From contig JAGOIB010000078.1 of the NCBI GenBank assembly GCA_017995875.1, positions 1 through 7,040 on the forward strand: a stretch of DNA of 7,040 nt, read 5' to 3'. Below the pieces are notes generated by a model. That model was not told the origin of the DNA. It saw only the letters and a list, made by a program, of their open reading frames with translations, and did not search any database. This DNA comes from Saprospiraceae bacterium (GTDB lineage Bacteria > Bacteroidota > Bacteroidia > Chitinophagales > Saprospiraceae). Positions 1-6,538 of the stretch are shown piece after piece; within the stretch, counting starts at the first letter, position 1, and each line of letters begins with the position of its first letter. The translations under genes were made by a program, and so were the position numbers.

Positions 1-359
1 CTGACAAAGGGATAATCAATCCAATCATTTTCAACCACCGGATGAGCTCCCGAAAAATTGCCTCCCTCCAGGATAAGCCGCACACTGTAATTGTGATGAT
101 GAAAGGATGCCTCGAGCAATAAGTCAGCACCCGGCAGATCTTTCCATGCCATGCCAAAATACCCGGTCATCACGCTATTGGGCAACATATTGACCCATGT
201 AGAATCATCGGGTAATCCGGTGACATATTCCGGAGGACATCCGTTTGGATGCGTAGCACTGACCAGATAGTCATAGATCGTATAATCCAGGAAAGGATGA
301 GGTTGGGCTATTACCAAACCGGAACTTACCAGGAGTACGGTAAAAAGCAAGTATTTCAT
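1..359 (-). CDS. Secreted protein of unknown function, N-terminal part (3' end beyond window)
   Basis: The frame is open from the ATG at 359-357 to the left edge, giving 119 complete residues with no stop. It starts MKYLLFTVLLVSSGLVIAQP: a Lys, a hydrophobic core and an A-Q junction near residue 19, which is a typical signal peptide. The mature part contains NGCPPEYVTGLPDDSTWVNM, then a stretch around residues 66-100 rich in aromatic, His and aliphatic residues (FGMAWKDLPGADLLLEASF followed by HHHNYSVRLILEGG) that looks like beta strands. I do not recognise a named domain. The gene lies downstream of, and in the same direction as, a T9SS-exported hydrolase, with 187 bases between them. A T9SS tail could lie in the missing C-terminus, but this cannot be seen. 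The upstream gap has only a weak -7-like box on the minus strand (TATCTTTA). The reading frame and signal peptide are clear; the function is unknown. Confidence 0.82.
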   Translation of the reverse strand, partial: MKYLLFTVLLVSSGLVIAQPHPFLDYTIYDYLVSATHPNGCPPEYVTGLPDDSTWVNMLPNSVMTGYFGMAWKDLPGADLLLEASFHHHNYSVRLILEGGNFSGAHPVVENDWIDYPFV

Positions 360-531
360 TTGTAATGACGATCCGGGTGTAAATGCTAACGGCTTTAAAG
401 TGAAGAGGGCACCTTAAAAATGCTCACCCAAGAGGGCTGGATGACTATGCATAATAAAGATAAAAAGATTTTGCTAAAGCGGTATGCAATATGTTTCCAG
501 GGTGGGCGAATATTTGCATAAAAGCAACACC

Positions 532-557
532 TTGTTGATTCTTTTTTTAATCAACAA
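532..557 (-). terminator. Hairpin spanning the stop codon of the serine hydrolase; possible terminator
   Basis: TTGTTGATT (532-540) and AATCAACAA (549-557) form a perfect 9-bp inverted repeat with an 8-base loop. The TAA stop of the upstream minus-strand gene (549-547) lies at the foot of the stem. Just beyond, on the minus strand, a second short hairpin (CAACA, AGG, TGTTG) is followed by CTTTT. Position suits 3'-end formation, but the stems are A/T-rich and the T-run is short, so this is a weak terminator at best. The inverted repeat is seen directly; the function is inferred. Confidence 0.35.
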
Positions 558-2049
558 CAAATTTTTGTATCCCTAACAACTGATTGCCTGATCCAATTAC
601 TTCTATAAAATATACTCCCGGAGCAAACGAGGAAACGTTTAGCTCTACTTCATTCCGTTGTTCTCCATTCACGACTGAAATCACTCTTCCCGCAGCGTTT
701 ATCAGATAGATAGTGCCAATGGCCAAAATTTCATTTTCGTTGACAGTAATGGTCACTTTATCTGTAGCAGGATTGGGAGAATAGGTATAGGCAACCCTTT
801 GATTATTTAAATCTGTTGTGCCGGAGATGGATTCATAGTTTAGATAAGCATCGAGCAAACCAATAAAGAGGAATCCTTCATCGATGACAGGGTCTGGAGC
901 AGAAGGATCAAAACTGCGATTATCGTTTTGCTGTACAGCGAGCGACATGTTTTCGGTTGGAAAATATAGGGCAATCGATTTGTAAAACAAATTTCCGTCG
1001 TGACCCCAGTTTTCAAGGTTTTCAGGAATTGCAAAGCTGGCTGCACCCAGGCCATAAAGGGATCCAGAACCATTTTGAATATAATCCATCTGCATTTCTG
1101 CCAGTGTCTCAGGATGAAGTACCTGGCCACTATAGACTTTTTGACTAAAGATGGCCAAATCTTCAGGCGTGGACAGCAGGCAGCCCGCGCTTGCCGCAAT
1201 GCTAAATATGCCTGATACCGGTATGCCAAAACCCTGGACGTCATCAACTGTTCCGTTGCCATCAACATCAAGCCAAACGTGGGAGAAGGGCTGGGCTCCG
1301 GGAGATTCCCATGGATAGGCGAAGGTATGTGCCAGGCCAAGCGGTTCGATTACTTTGTTGCGGACAACTTCATACCAGGGTAGTCCTGTGATATTTTCTA
1401 TAATCCGGCCAGCAAGCAAATAATTGGTATTTGAATAAGACCATGATGCGCCTACCGGGAAATTAGGTTGCAGGACATAGTTGTTTAAGATGGTGTCCAT
1501 CACCCAGATACTGTCAAGATTGGCGACCCAGGCGTTGATCATATCCGGGTTCTCATTGAGATAATCATTGATTCCGGAACGGTGGCTGAGTAATTGGCGG
1601 ATCGTTACTGAACCGGGGACGTTTGTGTATGGCCCAACATATTTTCCGATACTATCATTGAGATCCAGTAAACCTTCTTCGTACAATAACAATAGGGTGG
1701 TGGAAACAAACGATTTGGTGATACTCCCCATTCCCATCAGGTGTTCAGTGCTCAATGGTAGGTTGAAAGGGACTTCCACCGATAAGCCTGAAGCTCTTTT
1801 CCAAATGGTGCCATCCGGCAACAACATGGCTGCATTGAATCCTTTAATGGTAGAAACAGCACTGATACTATCAAACACGAAATCCAATGTTTCGGTCAAT
1901 GTACCTGAGCGTTTTGAGGTACCGGAGAGATGATGTTTTTCCTTGGTTAGGACAGGTTGTGCCGTGAATTCATTAAGCAGATTATGTTGTGCAGAAACGA
2001 AAGGAATCATGCCTAAAACAATCAGAAGCAGTAAAATGGAGTGTTTCAT
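547..2049 (-). CDS. Secreted serine hydrolase (beta-lactamase / D-Ala-D-Ala carboxypeptidase class C fold) with T9SS type A sorting domain
   Basis: A 500-residue exported enzyme. I chose the ATG at 2049 because it gives a compact signal peptide, MKHSILLLLIVLGMIPFVSA followed by Q; an in-frame ATG at 2082 would add 11 polar residues before it and remains possible. The catalytic domain spans about residues 50-405. It has SxxK (SITK, nucleophile S109 and K112), YxN (Y205-S-N207) and, in place of KTG, H350-D-G352, as is usual in the class C-like esterase/peptidase branch. An insert LDVDGNGTVDD (260-270) resembles an EF-hand-type calcium loop. The last 80 residues are a T9SS type A sorting domain: YSPNPATDKVTI, then INAAGRVI, SSFAPGVYFIEV and terminal KFVVD. 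The protein should therefore cross the outer membrane by T9SS and be released or anchored at the surface. The substrate cannot be told: peptidase, esterase or beta-lactam hydrolysis are all possible in this fold. It probably shares a direction-wise cluster with the downstream secreted protein. Confidence 0.93.
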   Translation of the reverse strand: MKHSILLLLIVLGMIPFVSAQHNLLNEFTAQPVLTKEKHHLSGTSKRSGTLTETLDFVFDSISAVSTIKGFNAAMLLPDGTIWKRASGLSVEVPFNLPLSTEHLMGMGSITKSFVSTTLLLLYEEGLLDLNDSIGKYVGPYTNVPGSVTIRQLLSHRSGINDYLNENPDMINAWVANLDSIWVMDTILNNYVLQPNFPVGASWSYSNTNYLLAGRIIENITGLPWYEVVRNKVIEPLGLAHTFAYPWESPGAQPFSHVWLDVDGNGTVDDVQGFGIPVSGIFSIAASAGCLLSTPEDLAIFSQKVYSGQVLHPETLAEMQMDYIQNGSGSLYGLGAASFAIPENLENWGHDGNLFYKSIALYFPTENMSLAVQQNDNRSFDPSAPDPVIDEGFLFIGLLDAYLNYESISGTTDLNNQRVAYTYSPNPATDKVTITVNENEILAIGTIYLINAAGRVISVVNGEQRNEVELNVSSFAPGVYFIEVIGSGNQLLGIQKFVVD

Positions 2050-2161
2050 GTGTAACATTAATGATGAATGGGTTAATGTCATGGTGCGTTAAGGATTAAC
2101 TGGTTTAATGCAACAAATCGGGAATGGTTTATTGGCGCAATCAGATACTGTAAAAGTAAGA

Positions 2162-2190
2162 AATCGGGGACAAGGTCTGCCCCCTTGATT
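2162..2190. repeat. REP-like G/C-rich imperfect hairpin in the divergent intergenic region
   Basis: AATCGGGG (2162-2169) pairs with CCCC (2181-2184) and GATT (2187-2190), with a TT bulge and an 11-base loop ACAAGGTCTGC. Inside the loop, GAC and GTC can also pair in an alternative fold. The G/C-rich core stands out against A/T-rich surroundings. Its form (GGGG...GTCTG...CCCC) resembles REP-type palindromes that go with REP-associated tyrosine transposases, as far as I recall them. No transposase is present in the window. It lies between two divergent genes, so it could equally be a regulatory or terminator structure. Confidence 0.4.
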
Positions 2191-2254
2191 ACTTTAATTT
2201 TAACAAACAGGACGGACGACCATAGAAATAACCTAATGGGACGTGATCTATTGT

Positions 2255-2262
2255 TAAATTTG
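2255..2262 (+). promoter_or_regulatory. Candidate -7 promoter box for the corA-dinB pair
   Basis: TAAATTTG matches the Bacteroidota -7 consensus TAnnTTTG fully. It would place transcription start near 2269, leaving a leader of about 28 bases before the corA ATG. No TTG -33 element is visible 17-23 bases upstream, so the call rests on one motif and its position. Confidence 0.4.
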
Positions 2263-2279
2263 TCCCGGCGTAGCATTAC

Positions 2280-2300
2280 ATGACCCTATCTAAAATATGA
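2280..2300 (+). other. Six-codon mini-ORF overlapping the corA start (possible leader peptide)
   Basis: ATG at 2280 opens a frame encoding M-T-L-S-K-I and ends with TGA at 2298-2300, which overlaps the corA ATG (2297-2299) as ATGA. Such an overlap could couple translation or make corA expression depend on translation of the leader. A short ORF upstream of corA is known to control expression in Salmonella, but there is no sequence relation here. A chance ATG is the simpler explanation. Confidence 0.2.
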
Positions 2301-3175
2301 GCAAATCAGTTAAGTATTACAAGCATTTTATCTGGACGGACCTCGAGGCACCGAGCCAGGAAGAATTGCAATTGCTGACCGAAATGTTCCATATCGATAT
2401 TAACCTGTTCGAGGATATCCTTGAACAAGGCCATTTGCCTAAAATTGAAAAAGTCAACAGCTATACGTTTATCATCTTAAGGGCATATTCGGCTAATCTG
2501 AATGCCAACGTTTCTTCAGTGGGAGAGCTGTCCAATAAGATTGCCTTTTTTATAAATGAAACAAGTCTACTCACAGTGCACAGGGCCAGTTTTCCTTTTT
2601 TGAAAGACCAGTCAAATGAGTACGATTCCAGCGAAGCACTGATGCTGGATATCATCAATGAAATACTGTTGACCTACGAAGGGCCATTGCAGGTGCAGAG
2701 CGATAGAATGGATGAATTTGAGCGGGAGATATTCCTGCAAAGCGGTCATTCTATTTCAATTGAAGCTTTGTATTATCAAAAATCCAAAGCAAGAATTTCC
2801 AAAAAAATACTCCAACTGACACAGGGTGTCCTCAATCAGGTTATTGTAAAACCGGAATTGAATTCAACGCTGCAAGACACTAAGGAAACAACCCTGAGTT
2901 ATGTGTTACAATATGATGAAGTCATCGAAGATGCCAATACGATTCTCAATTCGTATCTGTCTGTCACCGCACAAAGAAGCAATGATGCCATGAAGCTGCT
3001 GACGATTTTTTCAGCCTTTTTTCTGCCACTGACTTTTATTGCGGGTATTTATGGGATGAACTTCAGGCACATGCCGGAGCTCGAATGGCAGAATGGATAT
3101 TTTATGACCCTCGGACTGATGGCCATCATTTCCATTGTTATTTATCTGTGGTTCAAACGAAAGAAAATTATTTAA
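2297..3175 (+). CDS. corA: CorA-family magnesium/cobalt (divalent cation) channel
   Basis: A 292-residue inner-membrane channel for divalent cations, in this family usually Mg2+ and sometimes Co2+, Ni2+ or Zn2+. The soluble cytoplasmic part covers about residues 1-230, with the usual alpha/beta start (HFIWTDLEAPSQEELQLL, then FEDILEQGHLPKIEKV) and a long helical stretch (about 115-230) that forms the funnel. Two C-terminal membrane helices follow: TM1 about 233-251 (LLTIFSAFFLPLTFIAGIYG) and TM2 about 268-286. The selectivity signature Y252-G-M-N255 ends TM1 and is followed by the acidic MPEL loop (259-262). The C-terminus is basic (KRKK), as expected for a cytoplasmic tail. Length is near the usual range (about 300-370) on the short side, with no sign of truncation. 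The start at 2297 overlaps a six-codon mini-ORF. The DinB-family gene follows after 10 bases. The family is certain; the preferred ion is not. Confidence 0.96.
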   Translation: MSKSVKYYKHFIWTDLEAPSQEELQLLTEMFHIDINLFEDILEQGHLPKIEKVNSYTFIILRAYSANLNANVSSVGELSNKIAFFINETSLLTVHRASFPFLKDQSNEYDSSEALMLDIINEILLTYEGPLQVQSDRMDEFEREIFLQSGHSISIEALYYQKSKARISKKILQLTQGVLNQVIVKPELNSTLQDTKETTLSYVLQYDEVIEDANTILNSYLSVTAQRSNDAMKLLTIFSAFFLPLTFIAGIYGMNFRHMPELEWQNGYFMTLGLMAIISIVIYLWFKRKKII

Positions 3176-3185
3176 GCAGACACCT

Positions 3186-3680
3186 ATGAGCCTACATAAG
3201 CTGATTGGCCATTACGCATCTTTCAATGAGTGGGCAAATCATAAAATAGTGGGATGGCTGTCTGATGTGGACCATGACATCCTATACAAGGAAACGCCCT
3301 CCAGTTACGCCTCCATAGATTATACCCTGCAGCATATACTGCGCACCCAGCGATTCTGGATTCTCTTCATTGGAGAGGAAAGTACCTCAGGGTTCAACTG
3401 GTCAGTAAGAGAAAGGGAAGTTGACAATATTTTGAGTGAACTCAAGGCCGTCTCTACAGAAATGAAGGATAAGTTCTGCGCTTTTACAGAGGAAGAGCTA
3501 ATGATGATATTGCATTTTAATATGCCCTGGGCTAAAAATGATCTCAGCCGGTATGAATATATCCTTCATATTATCAACCATGGGACGTTTCATCGGGGCC
3601 AGATCGTTACTATGGCTCGAACGCTAGGTATTACCGAAGGAATTGTCAACACGGATTATAATATGTTTCGGACTCCGTAG
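3186..3680 (+). CDS. DinB/YfiT-family putative metal-dependent four-helix protein
   Basis: A 164-residue cytoplasmic protein of the DinB superfamily, a four-helix bundle that usually binds one divalent metal through three histidines. Visible candidates are H50 in helix 2 (DYTLQHILRTQRFW) and H132/H136 in the motif NHGTFHRGQI (131-140), which has the family's HxxxHRGQ form. The N-terminus, LIGHYASFNEWANHKIVGWL, is also typical. I chose the ATG at 3186 because an earlier in-frame ATG at 3135 lies inside corA and would add unrelated residues. The gap from the corA stop is 10 bases, so the two are very likely co-transcribed, but that pairing does not reveal a shared task. Family members include thiol-dependent transferases (bacillithiol or mycothiol-linked) and many of unknown role; the substrate here is unknown. 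Confidence 0.9.
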   Translation: MSLHKLIGHYASFNEWANHKIVGWLSDVDHDILYKETPSSYASIDYTLQHILRTQRFWILFIGEESTSGFNWSVREREVDNILSELKAVSTEMKDKFCAFTEEELMMILHFNMPWAKNDLSRYEYILHIINHGTFHRGQIVTMARTLGITEGIVNTDYNMFRTP

Positions 3681-3683
3681 GCT

Positions 3684-3719
3684 CAGGTGAACGTTTATAT
3701 CCTTATTTCCGTTCATCTG
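3684..3719 (+). terminator. Hairpin after the DinB-family gene; candidate terminator
   Basis: CAGGTGAACG (3684-3693) and CGTTCATCTG (3710-3719) form a 10-bp stem with one G-U pair and a 16-base A/T-rich loop, starting three bases after the TAG stop. There is no strong T-run behind it (CCCGTCACCTTTG), so it would be a weak intrinsic terminator or a 3'-end stabiliser. The inverted repeat is seen directly. Confidence 0.4.
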
Positions 3720-3769
3720 CCCGTCACCTTTGTTCGTCAGGAATTCTCGCCGAACACCGCGAACTTCTG

Positions 3770-3811
3770 GATGAATGATTCATTCATCAATAGTAATGGC
3801 CATTAATTTTG
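3770..3811 (+). promoter_or_regulatory. Tandem palindromes next to a perfect -7 box upstream of the DUF5686 gene
   Basis: GATGAATGA and TCATTCATC (3770-3788) are perfect 9-bp arms around a single T. TAATGGCCATTA (3794-3805) is a perfect 12-bp palindrome. Their centres are about 20.5 bases apart, close to two helical turns, so dimeric proteins would sit on one face of the DNA. TAATTTTG (3804-3811) matches the Bacteroidota -7 consensus TAnnTTTG fully and overlaps the second palindrome. The first palindrome covers the region where a -33 element would be; no TTG is seen there. A start near 3818 would leave a leader of about 105 bases. The sites suggest a regulated promoter; no regulator gene is in the window. 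Confidence 0.42.
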
Positions 3812-3832
3812 TCAGAACATGGAAGTTTTCAC

Positions 3833-3865
3833 TTGAACATACTAGCTAAAATCACTTTACATTTT
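3833..3865 (+). promoter_or_regulatory. Alternative weak promoter for the DUF5686 gene
   Basis: TTG at 3833-3835 is followed 22 bases later by TACATTTT (3858-3865), one base away from TAnnTTTG. A transcript from here would start near 3872 and leave about 50 bases before the ATG at 3923, but only about 12 before an alternative ATG at 3884. It competes with the box at 3804-3811. Confidence 0.22.
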
Positions 3866-3922
3866 ATATGATGGCGATATAAGGTGAAATATGTGTATGT
3901 TTTCATTTCCTGGTTTGTTAAC

Positions 3923-6337
3923 ATGATAGAGCGTCGGATTATACCAATCATATTTTTTGCCTTGATTTTCTGGCATAGTGCCGAAAGCCAGATGGCTATT
4001 TCAGGAAAGGTGGTTGATGCAAGGACCAGGGAGCCCCTTGCTTTTGTCAATATCATTATTAACCAGGACGAACGTACAGGGACAACATCAGATATCTACG
4101 GTAAATTTTACTACAACTCTGGCAAGCCCATCGAAACGCTCACATTCAGTTATGTAGGCTATGAGAAGCTTTCCATCTCATTGTCCATGTCGGACATACA
4201 AAAGCCAATCGACATAGCCATGCACGAATCGGTATTTGAGTTCAAAGAAATCGTTGTGAAAGCCGGTGAGAACCCTGCCAACAGGATTATTCGAAATGTA
4301 ATCGAAAACAGAAAGTCCAATAACCCTGAAAATATTTCTTCGTTCACTTACAAATCGTACAACAAAGTTGTCTATGATTTTGATTTCAGTGATACGACAG
4401 ACACAGGCGAAGTCAAGGAAGCGATGGACAGTTTGTTCAGAGGTGGCCACCTCTTGATGATGGAATCCGTCACCGAACGAAAATTTGTCCGACCCGACAA
4501 TAGTGAAGAGACCATCCTGGGTGTAAAGGTTTCAGGGTTTAAGGATGCTTCCTTTGCGCCACTCGCTACCGATATCCAGCCATTTTCTTTTTACAATGAG
4601 ATCATTCCGATTTTTGACATCAATTATCTCAATCCGATCAGTAACGGAAGCCTGGCCAAATATGATTTCCAGCTCAAAGACACCTTGTTTCAAGACAACG
4701 ATACAACCTTTATTATTTCATTCAAGCCTCAGCCGGGAAAGAACTTTGAAGCCCTCACCGGACTACTGTATATCAATACGAATAAGTTTGCCATTCAAAA
4801 TGTGATAGCAGAACCATTCGAAAGCGGGTTTATCGATATCAGAATCCAACAGAAATACCGGTTTGTGGATGATCAGCTATGGTTCCCTGAACAGTTGAAA
4901 TTTGAAATCTTTGTTCGTCAAAACACTTCAATGACAGCCGGTGTGAAAGGTAGCGGGATCAGTGAGATCAAGGAGGTCAGTTTATTCCCGGAACTGGACA
5001 AAAACGATTTTGCGCTGGAAGCCATCAGGATGGATGCCTTGGCCAATAAACGAGATAGCCTGTTCTGGGAGCAGCAAAGACCTGATCCGTTAAGTGAAAA
5101 GGAACGTACCACCTATCAGGTGATCGACAGCCTGGGAGCCAAATACAAATTTGATGCAATCCTGAAAATAATGGAGAAGGTTTCTCTAAACAAAATTCCA
5201 TTGAGTTGGATTGATGTTGATATTTCAAAGATCCTGGCATACAACAAATATGAAGGTATCAGGCTTGGCTTAGGAGCTTATACCAATGATAAGCTCATGA
5301 AGAATATTTCCGTAGGTTGTTTTTTCGGTTATGGATTTAAAGATCACCACTGGAAGTATGGCGGAGAGCTTATTGCTTCCTTCAATAAAGAAAAGGAGTT
5401 TCAACTGAGAGGTAAGTATCAAAACAATCTGTTGGAAGTAGGGAAGTCGAGATTGGGTTATTTCTCGAAAGCGCAGTTTGATTGGCGAACGTTTTTAGCT
5501 GAACGAATGGACAACATCGAGCAGGGTAGTATTGCTTTTGGTTTCAGAACACTCCGATATGCCAGGCTAAACGTATCACTCAACCATACCCTGGTCACTC
5601 CATTATATCAGTATGCGTTCCAGGTTGGTGAGGAAACACCCGTTATCGATTACACCACTTCTGATATTACTTTTCAATGGAGATATGCCTTTAAGGAGAA
5701 GTTGATCTCCTCTCTCGGTCAACGGATCAGCTTGGGAACAAAGTACCCTATTTTTTCCCTTGCATATACAAGAGGATTAAGTGATGCTTTCAATAGTGAT
5801 TTCAGTTTCAATAAGATTGAAGCAAGGATAGATCAATCCATTTTTATTAAGAATTTAGGAGAATCAAAAATCAGGATTGAAGGTGGCTATATTGATCAGG
5901 AGCTCCCATACGGACTGTTGTATACCGGTGAAGGCAGCTATGTTCAAAACTGGTCTGTACTGGTCAAAAATTCCTTCCAGACGGTCAGGCCGTATGAGTT
6001 TCTTTCTGACCGCTACGTTGATGTTCATTACAGTCATAATTTTGGCTCATTGCTTTTGCAGATTGGTCAATGGAAGCCATCGGTTACGATTTATCAGAAC
6101 ATAGGCTGGGGTAGTCTTCAGCATCCGGAGTATCATCATCAGATTGACTTCAAAACGAAGGAAAAGGGGCTCTACGAAACCGGAGTGCAGATCGACCAGA
6201 TTGTAAAATTCAATTACCTCAATGTAGCGTATATGGGTTTTGGTGCGGGCGCTTATTACAGATATGGGCCATATGCGTATCGAAGTGCTTCAGATAATCT
6301 TGCTTTTACGATTTCAATGACCTATACAACAAAGTAG
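3923..6337 (+). CDS. DUF5686 outer-membrane protein with N-terminal carboxypeptidase-like regulatory domain
   Basis: An 804-residue envelope protein of the Bacteroidota-specific DUF5686 type. I chose the ATG at 3923 because MIERRIIPIIFFALIFWHSA has the charged start and single hydrophobic core of a signal peptide, cut before or near ESQ; an in-frame ATG at 3884 would add 13 residues and a second hydrophobic stretch. Residues about 25-101 form a carboxypeptidase D regulatory-like beta sandwich (AISGKVVDARTREPLAFVNI, then SDIYGKF and FSYVGYE), as seen at the N-terminus of TonB-linked receptors. DUF5686 begins near residue 107 with KEIVVKAGENPANRIIRNVI and SSFTYKSYN. From about residue 440 to the end there are many alternating amphipathic, aromatic-rich strands with Gly turns, ending FTISMTYTTK, which fits a C-terminal outer-membrane barrel. 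There is no TonB plug and no T9SS tail. The role is unknown. It stands alone, behind its own likely promoter. The CACGGAG array begins on the base after its TAG stop. Confidence 0.92.
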   Translation: MIERRIIPIIFFALIFWHSAESQMAISGKVVDARTREPLAFVNIIINQDERTGTTSDIYGKFYYNSGKPIETLTFSYVGYEKLSISLSMSDIQKPIDIAMHESVFEFKEIVVKAGENPANRIIRNVIENRKSNNPENISSFTYKSYNKVVYDFDFSDTTDTGEVKEAMDSLFRGGHLLMMESVTERKFVRPDNSEETILGVKVSGFKDASFAPLATDIQPFSFYNEIIPIFDINYLNPISNGSLAKYDFQLKDTLFQDNDTTFIISFKPQPGKNFEALTGLLYINTNKFAIQNVIAEPFESGFIDIRIQQKYRFVDDQLWFPEQLKFEIFVRQNTSMTAGVKGSGISEIKEVSLFPELDKNDFALEAIRMDALANKRDSLFWEQQRPDPLSEKERTTYQVIDSLGAKYKFDAILKIMEKVSLNKIPLSWIDVDISKILAYNKYEGIRLGLGAYTNDKLMKNISVGCFFGYGFKDHHWKYGGELIASFNKEKEFQLRGKYQNNLLEVGKSRLGYFSKAQFDWRTFLAERMDNIEQGSIAFGFRTLRYARLNVSLNHTLVTPLYQYAFQVGEETPVIDYTTSDITFQWRYAFKEKLISSLGQRISLGTKYPIFSLAYTRGLSDAFNSDFSFNKIEARIDQSIFIKNLGESKIRIEGGYIDQELPYGLLYTGEGSYVQNWSVLVKNSFQTVRPYEFLSDRYVDVHYSHNFGSLLLQIGQWKPSVTIYQNIGWGSLQHPEYHHQIDFKTKEKGLYETGVQIDQIVKFNYLNVAYMGFGAGAYYRYGPYAYRSASDNLAFTISMTYTTK

Positions 6338-6468
6338 TTTCGCACGGAGTACACGGAGAAGACACGGAGAGCACGGAGGTAATTTCGCACGGAGTACACG
6401 GAGGAGGCGCGGACAGCACGGAGTTTGTTTCGCACGGAGTACACGGAGAAGACACGGAGAGCACGGAG
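6338..6468 (+). repeat. CACGGAG tandem array, left (three 41-base blocks at 45-base period)
   Basis: Three blocks start at 6338, 6383 and 6428. Each holds four CACGGAG heptamers with start spacings of 9, 11 and 9 bases, preceded by TTTCG. Blocks 1 and 3 are identical over 41 bases; block 2 differs at four positions, one heptamer reading CGCGGAC (6408-6414), so 11 of 12 heptamers are exact. Linkers between blocks are GTAATTTCG (6379-6387) and TTTGTTTCG (6424-6432). The array starts right after the DUF5686 stop codon and ends before a T7 run (6473-6479). The 45-base period is divisible by three, so the antisense frame stays open by chance. The right-hand array carries the reverse complement of the same heptamer and linkers. 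Confidence 0.95.
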
Positions 6469-6538
6469 AATATTTTTTTGGATAGCTATTGCATTGTGTT
6501 TTGATATCCCCTAATTTAAGTGCTTTAAACTTCACCAC

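Noticed and set aside
840..1933. Several open frames on both strands inside the serine hydrolase gene
   Set aside because: They are shadow frames of a gene with intact catalytic motifs and a T9SS tail, and none shows a recognisable domain.
2079..2276. Minus-strand 65-codon frame whose TGA overlaps the upstream alternative ATG of the serine hydrolase (2082) as ATGA
   Set aside because: The protein has no domain or signal pattern, runs through the REP-like hairpin and promoter area, and looks like a chance open frame. The ATGA overlap is noted, but it does not outweigh the better signal peptide from 2049.
3135..3185. Longer N-terminus of the DinB-family protein from the ATG at 3135
   Set aside because: The extra 17 residues lie inside corA in another frame and precede a normal DinB-family start at 3186.
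4159..6104. Open frames on both strands within the DUF5686 gene
   Set aside because: Shadow frames; the plus-strand DUF5686 frame is intact over its full length with family features.
6473..6479. T7 run after the left array as an intrinsic terminator for the DUF5686 gene
   Set aside because: The array reads in one direction and forms no stable hairpin by itself directly before the T-run, so the usual stem and T-run pair is missing.
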